A DNA stretch of 64,000 bases, from positions 1 to 64,000 of the IMG/VR virus record IMGVR_UViG_3300036781_000821; one strand, given 5' to 3'. The position numbers and the translations under genes are program-made. Shown piece by piece: positions 35,882 through 44,769 of the stretch. This stretch comes from a virus. Every line of letters begins with the position of its first letter. Positions within the stretch are counted from its first letter, which is position 1. Below the pieces are notes generated by a model. The model worked only from the letters and a program-made list of their open reading frames with translations, was not told the origin of the DNA and searched no databases.

Positions 35882-36570
35882 TACTCGATGCAGGCTTCCA
35901 TATGCATCGGATCAACCGACGCGCCTTTGAAGTCACCGCCCCATGTCCAACCCTCGGCCTTGAACAGGTCGATCAGGATTTGCGGAACTCCTTTTTCGGG
36001 GTTCCACTTGCTTCCCTGCGGATTGTTATCCGGGTCCCAGTCAATCGCCGCACCATACGCGTGGAGCGAGAGACGGCTGCTATTCCGTTGTTTACGGAAC
36101 TCGAAACCGCCGCCAAACAAGTGCAGGTCATCGGCCTCGATCTTCTCCTGGTCGCGGCCGTATTCCTGCCACAGCGCGGCCAGAATGCGGTCGATGCTCG
36201 GCTTTACGCGCTCATGGACGCGGAATCGCCGCAGGAGCTTATTTTCCATCTTCCCGGTGTTGGGATTGATCTCCTGCCAGCTCGTCACCATCCGAAACGG
36301 AGGCTCGACGAACTTGAGGAAATTGCTTTCCCACCAGGGATCGAGGTTGCCGTCGATGCCAACCGGATTACGGAATACGTTAATCGCCTCATCGCGTGTA
36401 GGCCACGAATTTCGCACGAGGCTATCGCGCAGAGGACGCACAACCACAGGCACAATCGCTTTCGGCGCGTCCGCTTCAGGTGCCGGGTTCGGAGTGTTCT
36501 CCGCAGGTGGAGTTTCCGGCGCGTCCGCTTCCGGTGCGCCCTCATCCTTCTTGGTGTCATTCTTAGCCAT
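35881..36570 (-). CDS. M15-type peptidase endolysin
   Basis: In this 229-residue protein, residues 1-45 are an acidic Pro/Ala/Glu linker. The C-terminal half fits zinc D-Ala-D-Ala carboxypeptidase-like peptidases (VanY/M15_4): H170 and D177 (LHAYGAAIDWD), GWTWGGDF, then D220 and H223 (DPMHME). It would cut peptidoglycan at lysis. No signal peptide is present, so release depends on a holin. It lies between the collar and capsid genes. Confidence 0.8.
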   Translation of the reverse strand: MAKNDTKKDEGAPEADAPETPPAENTPNPAPEADAPKAIVPVVVRPLRDSLVRNSWPTRDEAINVFRNPVGIDGNLDPWWESNFLKFVEPPFRMVTSWQEINPNTGKMENKLLRRFRVHERVKPSIDRILAALWQEYGRDQEKIEADDLHLFGGGFEFRKQRNSSRLSLHAYGAAIDWDPDNNPQGSKWNPEKGVPQILIDLFKAEGWTWGGDFKGASVDPMHMEACIE

Positions 36571-36577
36571 CGTTTTC

Positions 36578-36838
36578 CTATCCGTTTTGCCCTTTGAACT
36601 GCGAGATCAACTGCGATCTCATGTCATCGAGGCTGGGTTCACTTTGCTGTTGAGCTTGGTCCACGGGCTGCCCGTTAACGGCGCTCGGCGTGATCGTCAC
36701 CATCCCGTTCTGGGATTGCGACACCTTGCCGTCGACCGTCACCGAAACGTCGTCACCGACTTGCGGCTCGCTACCGTCAGCGGAAACCGCCGAGGCCGGG
36801 AGCACCAACTGCGCCTGCGTTTGCGTTTGCATATTCAT
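36578..36838 (-). CDS. Small protein next to capsid gene
   Basis: The 86-residue protein has a Gln/Asp/Ser-rich composition with a short beta segment (GDDVSVTVDGKV) and a helical C-terminus. It is between the endolysin and major capsid genes and could be a capsid decoration or assembly factor, but no family is recognised. Confidence 0.48.
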   Translation of the reverse strand: MNMQTQTQAQLVLPASAVSADGSEPQVGDDVSVTVDGKVSQSQNGMVTITPSAVNGQPVDQAQQQSEPSLDDMRSQLISQFKGQNG

Positions 36839-36891
36839 TTCAGGGTTCAGCGGGCGACCAGCCCATGCCAGCCGCCGCCGAATCCATTTCC

Positions 36892-37863
36892 TTACGCGTT
36901 AACGTTGGTTTGAGTGCAGAGGGTCGATACCCAAGTCGCATCGAGCGTCTTGGTCGCGAACCAGAGCATGTGTACCGCGATGATCCAGGCATTTGCGGGG
37001 TCGGACTTGTCCGCTTTATCTAGCACGTTGACCTGCGGTGCTTTCGGAGTGCCCTGACCTTCGAGGTCCGCAACACCGAACGCGCCCTTGCCGAAGAACA
37101 GACCCGTGTGGATCGTGCCGGCATCATCGTAGGTGCCTTCGGCGGCCGACTGCTTGAACGGCTGAGTGGCCTCGACGATATTCACGCCGAACAACGTTCC
37201 GACGTATCCCTTGGTCATCCGCATCGGCTCGCTGTAGGTCACAAGCTGCTTCCAGTCGGGGTCCTTGCGGAAATCCCGGCCTTGGCGAGGCGAAATGACG
37301 CCGACGTAGTTTCCGTCGGAGAATTTCGGCGCTCGGGTGTCCTTCAACTGAGTCGCAATGCGGTCGATGTCCGCTACGATTGCGCGACCAGCGCTGTAGG
37401 TGGACAACGCGGCAAAGTTCGCGCCGTTTTGGGCGTAGAACTTGTTGTTCGTATCCACGTTGCCGACCAGCTCGTCCCGGACCATCTTGTCCGCGAAAAG
37501 CGTTGCCGCCTCGATCATGCGATCGTTTTCTTTGTCCATCGCACGGAAGATCGAGAGCTGCTTTTGACGGCGGCTCACGCGAGCTGCGTCGTAGTACTCA
37601 TCGAGCTTCACGTCCACCGGCGTGAGCGTGGTGTTCGTGTATTCAAGATTGGTCTGACCTTCCGCCAGCTTCTTGAAGCTGCCAGCAGAGGCGGCAGCCC
37701 TCTTGTGGAACCGGATCGTGTCCGTGCCCTCTTCCAAAGGCAGATCGCTTTTATCGCCGTACTTTGGAAGCACGACGTCCTGGATAACCGTCTCCAGGAA
37801 TTTCTTGTTTAGGTAGTACGGCAGGTTCGACGTTGCGTGTGTCGCTACTTTGACATCACCCAT
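36892..37863 (-). CDS. Major capsid protein, N4-gp56 family
   Basis: The 323-residue protein resembles the N4-gp56 capsid family: N-terminal YLNKKFLETV, the central KRAAASAGSFKKLAEGQTN loop, DEYYDAARVSRRQ, RDFRKDPDWKQLV and WFATKTLD. Many copies build the icosahedral head. It lies next to the scaffold gene, as usual. It is one of the firmest virion assignments and indicates a short-tailed phage. Confidence 0.88.
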   Translation of the reverse strand: MGDVKVATHATSNLPYYLNKKFLETVIQDVVLPKYGDKSDLPLEEGTDTIRFHKRAAASAGSFKKLAEGQTNLEYTNTTLTPVDVKLDEYYDAARVSRRQKQLSIFRAMDKENDRMIEAATLFADKMVRDELVGNVDTNNKFYAQNGANFAALSTYSAGRAIVADIDRIATQLKDTRAPKFSDGNYVGVISPRQGRDFRKDPDWKQLVTYSEPMRMTKGYVGTLFGVNIVEATQPFKQSAAEGTYDDAGTIHTGLFFGKGAFGVADLEGQGTPKAPQVNVLDKADKSDPANAWIIAVHMLWFATKTLDATWVSTLCTQTNVNA

Positions 37864-37881
37864 ATATTTGAATTCCTATAG

Positions 37882-38925
37882 TTAGGAACGGTGTGCCATG
37901 TCCGCCTCTCGTGCCTGACGCAATATATCCGTTTTCATGTCCGAGACTGACTTGGACTTGAACTCGGGTGCTGCGCCGGGCGAGCCGGGAGCGCTTCCAT
38001 CAATCCGTCTGGATTGCTGCAACCGTTCATTTTCTTTCGTTAGTTCGTCAACCTTTTTCTGCAAGCCAGCCGCTGAATCCGCTTTCAAGCGCAGATTTTC
38101 GTGCTCGACGATCCAGTAGTGCATGACCGGGGGAACCGGCATATTGAGGGGCGTGAGCGCTTCCTTCACCTTGTCGAAGGCTGCGTTCGCGTTTTTCGAT
38201 AGGGGGCTATCGGCGTTGGCGTAGTCGGGGAAATCCTTCTTTGCCGCATCGGTATTACGGGTAATCTCCGATGAGAAGAAGGTGTGGTATTCCGTCTGCG
38301 CTGACTGCCTCATCTCCTTGGCATCATTCCGGGCTAGTTGTGCCAGGCGCAGCTGTTCTTTCCCCGCGTCGGTATCCTTGCCCAACTTTTCAGCCTCTTT
38401 ATCGAACGCGCCCGCGATCTCATCCAGCTCCTGAGCCGTGTACTTGCCCTTGGCTTTCGCCGCAGGTTTTCCATCGTCCTTGGGAGCGGCGTCTTTCTGC
38501 TTCAGCGCTTCTTCACGATGCTGAATTTCCGCTTCCCGCTGGTTGAGTTTCTCGTGCCGCTTGGCCGCACGCGCACCCGCGCGCCGCGCCTTTTCCATGC
38601 GTTTCTGGTAGTCGGACATCTGCGCCCCAGCCAGGTCGTCGTCATTTTCGGGAACGTCGTCGGGTGACTTCGCATCCTTTTTGTCGTCGATCTTGGGTGT
38701 GGCCGCAGCGGCCGGCTTGCCGTCAGGTTGACCCTCTGAAGGGGCCTGCTTGTTGTCGGCAGGCTTCTGCGAATCGGGATTTTTGTCATCGACGGGCGCG
38801 GCAGCACCGGGATCAGCGGGCTGGGCGTCTGTCATAATGCCCGGCCCTCCGCTCTCATGCTCCGCAGCCGATTTAAGTAACTCGGATTTCATATCCGCCA
38901 GTGATGTCTTGCCTTCTTCGCTCAT
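37882..38925 (-). CDS. Capsid scaffolding-like protein
   Basis: In this 347-residue protein the N-terminal 110 residues are low-complexity, acidic and Pro/Ala/Lys-rich. Residues 110-300 form long coiled coils (RRAGARAAKRHEKLNQRE, LQKKVDELTKENERLQ). The charged, helical make-up and the position between capsid and portal genes are typical of scaffolding proteins. The repeated motif SDMKTDILRQ at both ends is a curious internal similarity. Confidence 0.65.
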   Translation of the reverse strand: MSEEGKTSLADMKSELLKSAAEHESGGPGIMTDAQPADPGAAAPVDDKNPDSQKPADNKQAPSEGQPDGKPAAAATPKIDDKKDAKSPDDVPENDDDLAGAQMSDYQKRMEKARRAGARAAKRHEKLNQREAEIQHREEALKQKDAAPKDDGKPAAKAKGKYTAQELDEIAGAFDKEAEKLGKDTDAGKEQLRLAQLARNDAKEMRQSAQTEYHTFFSSEITRNTDAAKKDFPDYANADSPLSKNANAAFDKVKEALTPLNMPVPPVMHYWIVEHENLRLKADSAAGLQKKVDELTKENERLQQSRRIDGSAPGSPGAAPEFKSKSVSDMKTDILRQAREADMAHRS

Positions 38926-38949
38926 GGTTTTTCTAGTTTCCTTCTAGAG

Positions 38950-39312
38950 TCAGGGAATGGTTCCCGAGATCCCGTCGTCTCCCTGTTCAACGTCGGGTTC
39001 GGATTCGTGCAGTTGCCGCCGCACGTGCGCGGAAAGTCGTAGTTGTTCGGTAAACATGCCCCGCAAGCCCATCGCATAGCCGCACCAGAGCTTGTCCCCG
39101 GTGCGGACGCTGGCCGCGTCCTGGTCCTGGCAAAGGCGCAGAACCTTGCGCTGGAATTTTTCGCCCGTCTCGGAGATGAGGAACGCATTCCAGTTTTCCT
39201 CGTCGGCCTCGACCCACTCGGATGGACGATCCGGCCGGATGGGAGCCAGCAGAATGTCCGAAAGACTCATCAGTGCCCAAATCTTGAGCCGCCATTTCAG
39301 CTTCTGGATCAT
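38950..39312 (-). CDS. Phage protein between scaffold and portal
   Basis: The 120-residue protein has a short hydrophobic N-terminus (LKIWALMSLSDILLAP) followed by a soluble alpha/beta region. It overlaps the portal gene by 4 bp (39309-39312), so it is translationally coupled to it. The family is unknown. Confidence 0.5.
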   Translation of the reverse strand: MIQKLKWRLKIWALMSLSDILLAPIRPDRPSEWVEADEENWNAFLISETGEKFQRKVLRLCQDQDAASVRTGDKLWCGYAMGLRGMFTEQLRLSAHVRRQLHESEPDVEQGDDGISGTIP

Positions 39313-41204
39313 GCCGCCACCGCCATTTCCGATTGCGGCGCGGGCGCGTGACCGTTGCGGATCATGGCGCCGTGTTCCATACCCGCGAGATGCGCAGCCT
39401 CTGCCTTGAGCTGGTTAACGGCGCTCTTCTCCATCTCGGCGAACTGAAACGCCAACTTTTTCGCGAGCTGGGGATTCTGCTTTTGGAGCAGTTGAATGTG
39501 TTGTTCGGTGTTTTGCTTGAGCAGGCCTTCCGCACGCGGGCTGATTGCCTTGCGCTCGGTAAATAGCTTGTGCATCACCTGGAAATTGGTTGCCACGCGC
39601 GTCGCGTGATCCTGGCCCTGTTCGGCATCGACCTGCATTTCGAGAACCGGGTTGGTCATCAGGTCAATGCAATTGGCCTGATCCAACTGCTCGCGCTTGG
39701 CCGCATCCTGACCCGCCACAAACAGCCGTTTCTTCGTCTCAGCGCCACGCACCTCGTAGTACATGGAATAGAGTTCGTCCTGGTTGCAGCGCGGATCTCC
39801 GCGCAGGTTCTGGAACATATCGTTAACGATCTGGACTTCACCGGCGCGGCCCAGCCCATCGGGGTTTCCACTCGGCTCGATGACGTAGGCGTCGGAAATG
39901 GCTTCCTGCGGCAAAATCTGCGTTTGCCCGTCGAAGATGTAGACCAGCGATTCCCCGTCGAATTGGCACGTGAGGCTCCACGCCTGACTGAAGACTTCCG
40001 TGAGCGTCTCGCGGATGGAAAAGATGCGTTCCTCGCTGACCAGTGAGCTGTTGTTTTGCGCGGCTCCCACCGCCCGGGCCGTTTGCGCGTCACCGGACTG
40101 GAGCGTTTGCTGCAAAGCGAAATCGGGACTGCCGACCAGCTCCTGTTGGAGACTGCGGGAATTGAGCATTTCCTGGAGCAGCTCTTTCGGCGGTGGATCG
40201 AACGAAACGGCCGACAGCCCGCCCTTGGTCACATCGCCCGGCTTCAGCAATTCGTTGGTGATGTTGACCTGCGTTCCCTGCGTCGTGAGAATCGGTTTGG
40301 CCTTGAACGCCATGTAGTCGGTCCACATGTTGCGGTACTTGGTGGCGTTGACCTCCTCGCCCATGCCCTTCTCGACCACGCCGCGAGATCCATTCCAGCT
40401 CTTGTCGATGATTTCCTGCTCGAACTTGGCGTAGGGATATTTGTTGTGCTTGTAGGGCAGGGGTTGATCCGCGCGCACGGGAATATCCTTACGCAGCGGC
40501 GACCACCAGACCACGCGCACGTTGCCGGCGTCATCCCGGTAGTAAACCTCCCAGATAATGATCTCTTCGAGATTGTCGGAGTGGGTGAGACCCTCGCGCT
40601 TGTACTTGAGCTTGGAAAACTCGCTCTCTTTGCTGTTTTTGCTGCCATCACCCTTGATGGAGTCAATGAAATCTTCGTGCTGGTTGTAGAGCTTGTTCTT
40701 CTTGTACGCTTCCAGCGACACGCGCTTGATCTCCATGCACCAGTCCGCTTTCTGCAGGTCGGTGGTCCAGGGCGGGACGACGAAGGAAGAGGAGCGAATA
40801 TCGTCAAACGCAACCTTGTTCTCGTCAACGTCGCGGTAAATCTTGATCAGGCTTATGCCGCTTTCGAGCATGTAGTCGATGGATCGCTTCGTCGACTTGT
40901 TGAAATTGGTCTTGCGCTTGAGGCGGTAACTGAAGCAGTTCGCGGCGTTCTTCAAATAGGGAGCGAGATTGTCCTGCTCCGTGCCGAATGTGCAGATCAC
41001 ATCGTTCTGGAAAATAGTGCGGTTGATCTGACCCTTGATCTTGTCGATCGCGGGGTCTGCGAGCTTAACGGGCGTGTCCGACTGCCATTTCTCTTTGCCC
41101 AAACGCCTGACACCATCGCGGCGGATTTTATAGAAGGTGCGCTGCCGGTCGTCGTACTTCTCCCGGTTTTTCAGCACCTCTATGATTTGGTCGTAACGGT
41201 CCAT
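39309..41204 (-). CDS. Portal protein
   Basis: The 631-residue protein has the layout of podovirus portal proteins. It has a helical N-terminal part, a region with DIRSSSFVVPPWTTDLQKADWC, a beta-rich wing (EIIIWEVYYRDD), a central helix with GMGEEVNATKYRNM, and a long Gln-rich helical C-terminus near 560-610 as a barrel. It forms the dodecameric DNA gate at one capsid vertex and docks the terminase. It lies between the scaffold-side genes and the lysis genes. Confidence 0.75.
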   Translation of the reverse strand: MDRYDQIIEVLKNREKYDDRQRTFYKIRRDGVRRLGKEKWQSDTPVKLADPAIDKIKGQINRTIFQNDVICTFGTEQDNLAPYLKNAANCFSYRLKRKTNFNKSTKRSIDYMLESGISLIKIYRDVDENKVAFDDIRSSSFVVPPWTTDLQKADWCMEIKRVSLEAYKKNKLYNQHEDFIDSIKGDGSKNSKESEFSKLKYKREGLTHSDNLEEIIIWEVYYRDDAGNVRVVWWSPLRKDIPVRADQPLPYKHNKYPYAKFEQEIIDKSWNGSRGVVEKGMGEEVNATKYRNMWTDYMAFKAKPILTTQGTQVNITNELLKPGDVTKGGLSAVSFDPPPKELLQEMLNSRSLQQELVGSPDFALQQTLQSGDAQTARAVGAAQNNSSLVSEERIFSIRETLTEVFSQAWSLTCQFDGESLVYIFDGQTQILPQEAISDAYVIEPSGNPDGLGRAGEVQIVNDMFQNLRGDPRCNQDELYSMYYEVRGAETKKRLFVAGQDAAKREQLDQANCIDLMTNPVLEMQVDAEQGQDHATRVATNFQVMHKLFTERKAISPRAEGLLKQNTEQHIQLLQKQNPQLAKKLAFQFAEMEKSAVNQLKAEAAHLAGMEHGAMIRNGHAPAPQSEMAVAA

Positions 41205-41587
41205 TACTTCGCGTCTACCTTGGTTTTGTTCTCGTCGATCTGCTGATGGAGCTGGAGTTCAACTTTGTCGCGGGCCACCATGTACGCCGTGGACGCCAGG
41301 CACATCGGCGCGGTGAGAACCACCGTTGTCTTGGTTGGGCCGTCCTTGGTCTCGTTAATCGCCACAGCACGAAAAGCCTGAGCATCCGCGACTGACGGGA
41401 AGACAATCCACGATCCAGCGGGGAGTTGCATCCGGTAGGCGTTTCCATCAACTGTTTGGCTTACCGTCGGGAGTCCAGCCGTGTGAAATCCGCAGCTCAC
41501 TGAGAATATGCTCAGCGCGGACATAATCACCGCGAGCCTCAGCAGCGGCCAACTGCGCCCGGAGGTTTGAGTAGCGGGTTTGCTCAT
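41204..41587 (-). CDS. Exported or lipoprotein-type lysis protein, o-spanin-like
   Basis: The start at 41587 (MSKPATQT) gives 127 residues with an N-terminal hydrophobic segment ending in SVSC, a possible lipobox of weak quality. It overlaps the preceding gene in another frame over 41448-41587. Overlap of a lipoprotein frame with a single-span coiled-coil gene is the hallmark of Rz/Rz1 pairs. The mature part is longer than classic Rz1, so this is tentative. It overlaps the portal start by 1 bp. Confidence 0.5.
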   Translation of the reverse strand: MSKPATQTSGRSWPLLRLAVIMSALSIFSVSCGFHTAGLPTVSQTVDGNAYRMQLPAGSWIVFPSVADAQAFRAVAINETKDGPTKTTVVLTAPMCLASTAYMVARDKVELQLHQQIDENKTKVDAK

Positions 41588-41699
41588 CCTGCAATTGCTC
41601 CTGCGTGGTTGGCGCTGCTTTGCGGCGATACCAGAACCACCATGCCGAGAACAAAGTCCCCGCAATTCCGAGTGCGCCAGAAATAAGTGATAGTGACAT
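41448..41699 (-). CDS. i-spanin-like membrane coiled-coil protein
   Basis: The 83-residue protein has one N-terminal membrane span (ALGIAGTLFSAWWFWY) and then a coiled coil (QEQLQDEQTRYSNLRAQLA). The last 140 bp also encode the start of the lipoprotein-like gene in another frame. It follows a holin-like gene directly. This fits an i-spanin, though shorter than most. Confidence 0.5.
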   Translation of the reverse strand: MSLSLISGALGIAGTLFSAWWFWYRRKAAPTTQEQLQDEQTRYSNLRAQLAAAEARGDYVRAEHILSELRISHGWTPDGKPNS

Positions 41700-41915
41700 T
41701 CACGGACCCTTTGCTCCCGCTTTTTCGTCGCTTACCTTGTTGTCACGGGCGTGGAATGCGACCCAACCCAAGCTGAAGGCGGTACTGATAACACCCCAAT
41801 CGGTTACTGTCGGCAATGTCCCATGATCGAGGAAGTTCTTGGCCGCATTGCAGACAAGGCCAATGCCGCTGCCAAAGGACAGCACACCGCCGAGGGTTGT
41901 CCGCCACGACCTCAT
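41700..41915 (-). CDS. Holin-like small membrane protein
   Basis: The 71-residue protein has two hydrophobic segments (about 7-25 and 42-56) separated by a short polar loop and a charged C-terminus. It abuts the spanin-like gene and overlaps the upstream lipoprotein gene by 4 bp. The pattern resembles small phage holins. Confidence 0.55.
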   Translation of the reverse strand: MRSWRTTLGGVLSFGSGIGLVCNAAKNFLDHGTLPTVTDWGVISTAFSLGWVAFHARDNKVSDEKAGAKGP

Positions 41916-42391
41916 TGCGGCCCCTGGGTTACGGTTGAATACGCGGAGGCCGCTTGCTCGCAGCCTTGGGCCAGTGCGCTCAGCACTTCGATGGCATACT
42001 TCGGATTGCCCACAATCTGCGGGTAGTAGGCGCTGTAAATCTCCGCGATTGTCCCGGAGAATTGCGCGTAGATCCCGACGTTGCCAGTCCAGTGGAATGA
42101 GGCAACGGCTTCCGCCACTTGCTCGGGTGTGGGGACCTTGCCGTCCGTCAGCGAATAAACGCCACTGGCTGCGGAATAGATTTGATTCGCGAGCAGCGTC
42201 CGCTCCGCAGCGTCATTAACGCCGAACTGGAGGAACACGCCCGTGGCAATATGGGCGCCAGTGGTGATCGTGCCCAAGTATGGCGCAACCGGGTCCGCCG
42301 ATGCGGGAACCGCGGGAGCCGTTGGAACCGTCGATTTACAGCCGATCAGCGCGACGCAGATCAGCACCAGCAGTATGTTGAACCATTTCAT
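41912..42391 (-). CDS. Phage-encoded lipoprotein
   Basis: The start at 42391 gives MKWFNILLVLICVALIGC, a lipoprotein signal with lipobox LIGC. The mature 140 residues are mostly helical and soluble, with no known motif. Location in the lysis block suggests a lysis accessory or a superinfection-exclusion factor. It overlaps the holin-like gene by 4 bp. Confidence 0.6.
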   Translation of the reverse strand: MKWFNILLVLICVALIGCKSTVPTAPAVPASADPVAPYLGTITTGAHIATGVFLQFGVNDAAERTLLANQIYSAASGVYSLTDGKVPTPEQVAEAVASFHWTGNVGIYAQFSGTIAEIYSAYYPQIVGNPKYAIEVLSALAQGCEQAASAYSTVTQGPQ

Positions 42392-42507
42392 TCCTGTCCT
42401 TCTGTTAACTTTCAATTCGAGTGTGGCCGGCCAAGGATGTTTGGATAACGTCGCGCTTGGCGAAGTCGTCCAAACCATCCTTATGGCCGTTGTGCACAAA
42501 TCTTTTC

Positions 42508-43230
42508 CTATCGCAGCGTTGTCTGGAAATATTTCACCGACTGGTAATCGACCTGCACAGTCCGCGCGGTCGTTCCCGCAGTCTTCAAGATGCTGACACC
42601 CGCGCCCACCGCCGCAGTCGGGATGTTGGTCTTGTGCGTGGCGACCAGCACGTCGTTGACGTAGAAGTTGACTTCCTTGGCCTTCTCATCCACGCGAATC
42701 GCCAGCTTCTGGAATGTGCCCGCGACTGGATCATAGGCGCTGCCCAATGTCGTGGTCGTGGCCGTGCCCGCATTGTCCGTCCGGCAGATCAAGTGCGTAC
42801 TCGCGTTCGTGTACTTGAAGCAGATGTCGTTGTTGTTATCGCCGCTGGTCCCCGCCAGGAATCCCTCGCGGATACCGGCGGAATCAGTTCCATCCGGCAG
42901 TGTCGGAATATTAACGGCCGTCTCGTAGAGCAGCACGCCGGATCCCGGAGTCGTGAAGCTCACCGAGTTGGAATCGCCCGTGCCACGGTAGGAATAGCCG
43001 GAGGTGGTCGTACCCGTCGAGAGCTGGACAATGCCGGGGCGCAGCGCGGTGCCTGCAACCTGCGACTGTGCAGCGCCCGTTCCGCTGTTGACCACGTTAA
43101 ACCCGTGAATCGCAGCGGGCGTGGTGCATTCGTCGAATAGTTGGACAGGCGGATAGAGCTGTGCGCTCGCGCTGACGATTGATACGAAGGCGAGCAGGAC
43201 TACTGCCAGCCAGTGATTTACTTTCTTCAT
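42508..43230 (-). CDS. Secreted LamG/concanavalin-like protein
   Basis: The start at 43230 gives a signal peptide (MKKVNHWLAVVLLAFVSIV with a cut after ASA). Residues about 70-240 show a beta-sandwich of the LamG/concanavalin type (LAIRVDEKAKEVNFYVNDVLV). Such domains bind carbohydrate. With a signal peptide it may be a fibre-like adhesin or a host-surface modifier. A longer in-frame start exists at 43326, but it would bury the signal. Confidence 0.6.
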   Translation of the reverse strand: MKKVNHWLAVVLLAFVSIVSASAQLYPPVQLFDECTTPAAIHGFNVVNSGTGAAQSQVAGTALRPGIVQLSTGTTTSGYSYRGTGDSNSVSFTTPGSGVLLYETAVNIPTLPDGTDSAGIREGFLAGTSGDNNNDICFKYTNASTHLICRTDNAGTATTTTLGSAYDPVAGTFQKLAIRVDEKAKEVNFYVNDVLVATHKTNIPTAAVGAGVSILKTAGTTARTVQVDYQSVKYFQTTLR

Positions 43231-43261
43231 CTCTGTTGTTTCCTTGGTTGGTTGTTGTTTG

Positions 43262-44683
43262 TCAGTAGGCGACGCCGCCCACTTCGCAAACGTCGCGACT
43301 GGATTCCGTCTCCTCGTAGATTTCACTTAACGGCTTGAAAATTTGCTCCGATCCCTTCACCCAACTCGTGACCGGGGATTCGCCGGCCCACCAGACGCCG
43401 GCGACGGCATCGGCGCGGTCGGGCGAGGACACGCCGCGATCATGCAGGTCTCGCTTGCTTTCCAGGCGCAACTTGCCAGTAGCTTCGTTCAGCACACCGT
43501 AGCGGTCGGTTAGCTGCGCGCGCAGGATGCCATCGGGATCTGGAGGAAGCCCGACTTCCATGCGCTCGATGGCGCGGCCGAGGCCGTACCACTGTTGAGC
43601 GGCGACGTTGTCGTAGGCTTCGTCATTCACCTTGGCATTGGCGTTGACCCGGTTGAGCGCCCAGCCAGCCTTGTCGAAAGCGTCGCAGATGGGAATGTCG
43701 ATACCATCCGCACCAGCCCAGACTTCTGAGGGCTTGAGCTTGTATTCCTTGAAAAGCTGAATGAAGCGCGCGACTGCCGCCATGCTGTCCTTCTCGCGCC
43801 AGCAGATCAGGGCCTTGATGTAATTTCCTTCGCGGTAGCAGAAAACATTTTCATCGCCGCCGAGCGCGAAATCGAGGTAGGCCGCGCGGTCATGGCGGTT
43901 GATGCGGATCACGCCGCCGTTTGTCCCTCCGCTGTACGCGCGAGCCAGGTACTGAATCTTGACGGGCTTGGCGGCCGCCATCAGGTCGTCGTCACCCATG
44001 AACTCCGCGTAAAGCGCCGAGCGCGTGAGCGGATGATTCTCACCGTACTTTGCGAAGAACTTTTTCTTGTCCTCCTCGCCCATGTGCGGACAGTCGTCGA
44101 TGGTGATGGTGATATTGGTAAAGCCCAGTGTCGGATTGTTGAACGAGTCGTAGAAATCTCCCATCATCATGCCCGTGGAGCTGAGCAAGATCAGGCGCTG
44201 GTATTTGCAGCGATCCATCGCCGTGAAGATTGGCTTGGGAATGCTCTTGGCTTCGTCACCCCAGATCCACAGCGACTCTTGAAGATTGCCGTGGTTTCCC
44301 TCGAAGCGACCGGCTTCCTTCGTCGATATGAAACGCGCCCAGGAACCGTTAGGCGCCGTGATCTCATCGTTGGTCATTTTCCAGCGAGGCAAGCGTTCCT
44401 TGTGATTGAAAATGTTCGGCTGGACCTGCGTTTCGAGCTGGGTCCAGGACGCGGATGTGATGATGTGACGCGAGCGCGGGAATTTCGACATCGCCCACAA
44501 CAGACCGGGCGCGAGAATGTTGCTGGTCTTGCCACCGCCATTGTTAGCCTTCACGGAGAGGCGGTCAGTTTCTGTCAACGCATCGAGAGCGGCGATCTGC
44601 TTCGGCGTGGGTGTAAGCCCCAGCTCCTTCTCCGCGAAAACAACGGGGTGCAGCTCGATGTGCTCTTTGAGGAAGCTGTTCAT
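43262..44683 (-). CDS. Terminase large subunit
   Basis: The 473-residue protein has a Walker A-like ANNGGGKTS (46-54), a Walker B-like LWIWGDEA (about 138-145), and a C-terminal RNase-H-like nuclease (acidic residues in AYLDFALGGDEN and in GADGIDIP). It powers DNA packaging and cuts concatemers. It is coupled to the 29-residue gene and the small subunit by 4-bp overlaps, in standard terminase order. Confidence 0.87.
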   Translation of the reverse strand: MNSFLKEHIELHPVVFAEKELGLTPTPKQIAALDALTETDRLSVKANNGGGKTSNILAPGLLWAMSKFPRSRHIITSASWTQLETQVQPNIFNHKERLPRWKMTNDEITAPNGSWARFISTKEAGRFEGNHGNLQESLWIWGDEAKSIPKPIFTAMDRCKYQRLILLSSTGMMMGDFYDSFNNPTLGFTNITITIDDCPHMGEEDKKKFFAKYGENHPLTRSALYAEFMGDDDLMAAAKPVKIQYLARAYSGGTNGGVIRINRHDRAAYLDFALGGDENVFCYREGNYIKALICWREKDSMAAVARFIQLFKEYKLKPSEVWAGADGIDIPICDAFDKAGWALNRVNANAKVNDEAYDNVAAQQWYGLGRAIERMEVGLPPDPDGILRAQLTDRYGVLNEATGKLRLESKRDLHDRGVSSPDRADAVAGVWWAGESPVTSWVKGSEQIFKPLSEIYEETESSRDVCEVGGVAY

Positions 44684-44769
44684 TTCTTGCCCCCGTATCG
44701 AATCCAGTCCGCAATCGGCCGGACGATGGTGTTCCCGAACCAGATGATTGCGCGATCGAAGATGTTCAT
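44680..44769 (-). CDS. 29-residue protein between terminase genes
   Basis: An ATG at 44769 overlaps the small-subunit stop by 4 bp, and the stop at 44680 overlaps the large-subunit start by 4 bp. The product (MNIFDRAIIWFGNTIVRPIA and nine more residues) is an amphipathic, Trp-containing helix. The perfect double coupling argues for a genuine gene; its role is unknown. Confidence 0.5.
   Translation of the reverse strand: MNIFDRAIIWFGNTIVRPIADWIRYGGKK

Noticed and set aside
35561-36913. 450-residue rightward open frame
   Set aside because: It is antisense to the collar and endolysin genes, which have clear motifs in the opposite strand.
40056-41246. 396-residue rightward open frame
   Set aside because: It is antisense to the portal gene; its leucine/valine/arginine-rich product has no recognisable family, whereas the minus frame gives a full portal layout.
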